From Paenalcaligenes hominis_A (GTDB taxonomy: Bacteria > Pseudomonadota > Gammaproteobacteria > Burkholderiales > Burkholderiaceae_B): DNA of 64,000 nucleotides. The notes under the pieces are model-generated. The model ran no database searches, had not been told where the DNA came from, and was given only the letters and a program-made list of their open reading frames with translations. Within the stretch, counting starts at the first letter, position 1. Each line of letters opens with the position of its first letter. Of the stretch, positions 62,433 through 64,000 are shown piece after piece. A program made the translations under genes and the position numbers. Location: contig NZ_JBGJKZ010000002.1 of NCBI RefSeq assembly GCF_041359055.1, forward strand, positions 310,001 to 374,000, given 5' to 3'.

Positions 62433-63359
62433 GTGGGGCAAGGTCGTAGTGTTAGATTATTTTTAGTAGACGGTTCACCACAAGGGCTAATTACCGCTGA
62501 GATTATGAATTGGACAGGGCATGTCTTAACAGGCCCTAGAACTAAGTTAGCAAAGTTAGTGCAACGTCCAGAGAGTAAACGCACCGGTATCTATTTTTTA
62601 GTGGGTAGTGATCCTGAAGGTGGGGCATTGCCTTTAGTCTATATCGGTGAAAGCGATGATGTCAGCACCAGACTCAAACAGCATAATCGCACTCAAGAGT
62701 CTGGTGGCAAAGACTTTTGGGAACATGTGTGGCTAGTCACAAGTAAGGATCAAAACTTAACTAAAGCTCATGCTAAATACTTAGAAAGTCAGCTGATTCG
62801 TAGTGTGAGTAAAAGTGGTTTATGTAAATTAGAAAATGGTACCTCTCATGACTACGCAAACTTGCCTGAGTCAGATCAAGCCGATATGGCTTTTTTCATT
62901 GAGCAATTACGTACCATTTTGCCCGTTTTAGGTTTTGCGCATTTGCGTAGTCCAGAGCCTGACTCTAGTGAGTGCAGTAAGGCGGTAGCTGCTACGACGA
63001 CAGAGTCGCCTTTGTTTACCTTTTCTCTGCCCACCAAAGGGATTAAAGCTCAAGCTAAAGAGTTAGATGGACAGTTTGTTGTTCTAGCAGGCTCATCTGC
63101 TCGGGGTGATTGGGAAGGTGTTGCGGGTGGCTATGAGGGGCTTTATGAGCAGTTGTGCGCTAGTGGTGTGTTAGCTAAGACAGAACTGGGGCAGCGTTCT
63201 TTTACGACAGACACGGTTTTCTCTAGCCCCAGTGCAGCAGCAGCGGTAGTTGCAGGACGCAGTGCCAATGGCCGTAAGTCTTGGGTGATAGATGGAAAAT
63301 ATTTAACCTATGGAGCGTGGCAAGAGCAGCAACTCAGCGATGAATTTATCGATCAGTAG
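62433..63359 (+). CDS. GIY-YIG nuclease-fold protein with C-terminal DUF4357
   Basis: A 308-residue protein. The GIY-YIG fold starts at about residue 48 with TGIYFLVG (51-58) and VYIGESDDVSTRLKQHN (69-85), containing the conserved Tyr, Gly and Arg80. A downstream Glu in YLESQLI is the probable metal ligand. The C-terminal DUF4357 region spans about 245-305. Such proteins often lie within type I restriction-modification loci. GTG 62433 is used because AGGAGA lies six bases before it. Confidence 0.82.
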   Translation: MGQGRSVRLFLVDGSPQGLITAEIMNWTGHVLTGPRTKLAKLVQRPESKRTGIYFLVGSDPEGGALPLVYIGESDDVSTRLKQHNRTQESGGKDFWEHVWLVTSKDQNLTKAHAKYLESQLIRSVSKSGLCKLENGTSHDYANLPESDQADMAFFIEQLRTILPVLGFAHLRSPEPDSSECSKAVAATTTESPLFTFSLPTKGIKAQAKELDGQFVVLAGSSARGDWEGVAGGYEGLYEQLCASGVLAKTELGQRSFTTDTVFSSPSAAAAVVAGRSANGRKSWVIDGKYLTYGAWQEQQLSDEFIDQ

Positions 63360-63420
63360 CCCCCTCATTATGTAAATGAGAAAAACCTAGCTAAAATGAG
63401 TCCATTTGTAAATTAAGCAA

Positions 63421-63439
63421 TCACTGTCTAAGACAGTGA
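63421..63439. promoter_or_regulatory. 19-bp perfect palindrome upstream of hsdM
   Basis: TCACTGTCT and AGACAGTGA are separated by one A. It ends 27 bp before the hsdM start codon, in a place suitable for an operator that controls methyltransferase expression. It also could form a small mRNA hairpin before the ribosome site AGGAAG. Confidence 0.6.
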
Positions 63440-63466
63440 CTTAGAGTCAGTCTTTTAGGAAGTAGT

Positions 63467-64000
63467 ATGACAGGTCAACAACAACGTGCTGAGCTTCAGC
63501 GCCGTATATGGCAAATCGCTAATGATGTGCGCGGATCCGTGGATGGGTGGGATTTTAAGCAGTACGTACTGGGTGCTTTATTTTATCGCTTCATCAGTGA
63601 AAATTTTTCTAATTATATTGAAGCAGGTGATGAAAGCATTAATTATGCCGCCTTGCCTGATGAAGTCATTACTCCAGAAATTCGAGATGATGCGATTAAA
63701 ACCAAGGGGTATTTTATTTATCCTTCCCAGTTATTCGCCAATGTAGTTAAAGACGCGCACCGTAATGAAAGCCTAAACACCGACCTTGCTCAAATTTTCT
63801 CTGACATTGAGAACTCTGCGAATGGCTATGCTTCAGAAAAAGATATTAAAGGCTTGTTTGCTGACTTTGATACCACGAGTAACCGCTTAGGCAATACCGT
63901 TAAAGATAAAAACGCACGTTTGACAGCAGTACTAAAAGGCGTTGCAGAGCTTAATTTTAGTGATTTTAGCGGTAGTCAGATTGACCTGTTTGGCGATGCG
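63467..64000 (+). CDS. hsdM: Type I restriction-modification methyltransferase subunit HsdM, N-terminal part
   Basis: The first 178 codons of a frame that runs off the window. It reads MTGQQQRAELQRRIWQIAND, then RGSVDGWDFKQYVLGALFYRFISENF, the conserved N-terminal helical domain of HsdM. The catalytic NPPF/SAM-binding parts lie outside. AGGAAG precedes the ATG. HsdM with HsdS methylates host DNA, and HsdR would cleave unmodified DNA. Those genes should lie to the right. Confidence 0.92.
   Translation, partial: MTGQQQRAELQRRIWQIANDVRGSVDGWDFKQYVLGALFYRFISENFSNYIEAGDESINYAALPDEVITPEIRDDAIKTKGYFIYPSQLFANVVKDAHRNESLNTDLAQIFSDIENSANGYASEKDIKGLFADFDTTSNRLGNTVKDKNARLTAVLKGVAELNFSDFSGSQIDLFGDA

Overview
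The window looks like chromosomal DNA from a moderate-GC betaproteobacterium, most likely a member of the Alcaligenaceae (Burkholderiales). This is an inference from gene order (ubiK-comM; pheS-pheT-ihfA-merR; a suf operon led by an Rrf2 regulator) and from how the PtsI, UbiK and L20 products read. No rRNA or species marker is present. Most of the window is ordinary, densely packed chromosome. Accessory DNA is concentrated at about 35.0-36.3 kb (decayed genes beside a tRNA-Pro) and from about 60.7 kb to the right edge (start of a type I restriction-modification island).

Left part (1-16.9 kb): the end of ptsI, a Lys/Glu-rich lipoprotein, ubiK, comM, then rpmI-rplT-pheS-pheT-ihfA-merR. infC is not in its usual place before rpmI. 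A DUF455 ferritin-like protein follows. Next comes a single polypeptide that joins an ECF sigma factor to an RskA-type membrane anti-sigma factor, which is the most unusual gene of the window. It is divergent from a complete suf operon (regulator, sufBCDSUT) whose promoter carries a perfect 12+12 bp palindrome.

17-25 kb: an EAL-HDOD protein, an FAD-dependent amine-oxidase-like enzyme, an FMN riboswitch with ribB, a small unknown gene under a near-consensus LexA (SOS) box, a DUF1348 protein, a siderophore-type esterase behind a Fur box, and an EntS-like exporter.

25-35 kb: a probable catabolic cluster for a quaternary ammonium compound. It has a LysR regulator, a Rieske oxygenase with Glu in place of the usual bridging Asp, an aldehyde dehydrogenase, an FAD oxidoreductase, a ProVWX-type ABC importer and a ferredoxin reductase partner. 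The transporter would import a betaine-like substrate, the Rieske pair would open or demethylate it, and the flavoenzyme and dehydrogenase would process the products. The exact substrate is not evident.

35-51 kb: gene remnants including a broken Fic gene, tRNA-Pro(GGG), a 53-codon YodC-like gene coupled to a DUF445 gene, an ExoX-like exonuclease, a YgiW-type protein, a pbpG-NRDE-hypothetical-ktrA-ktrB run, a FlhE-like secreted protein with a motA/motB-type pair, and sbcDC.

51-60.6 kb: a secreted serine hydrolase and then an aromatic-compound region. It contains two AraC regulators, an aromatic aldehyde dehydrogenase, a cupin of the dihydroxyacetophenone-dioxygenase type, a MarR regulator with palindromic operators, vanB/vanA-type O-demethylase genes and an AAHS-family aromatic acid importer. 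Together these suggest use of lignin-type methoxylated aromatics. The right edge holds AlpA, Fic, GIY-YIG/DUF4357 and the first 178 codons of hsdM.
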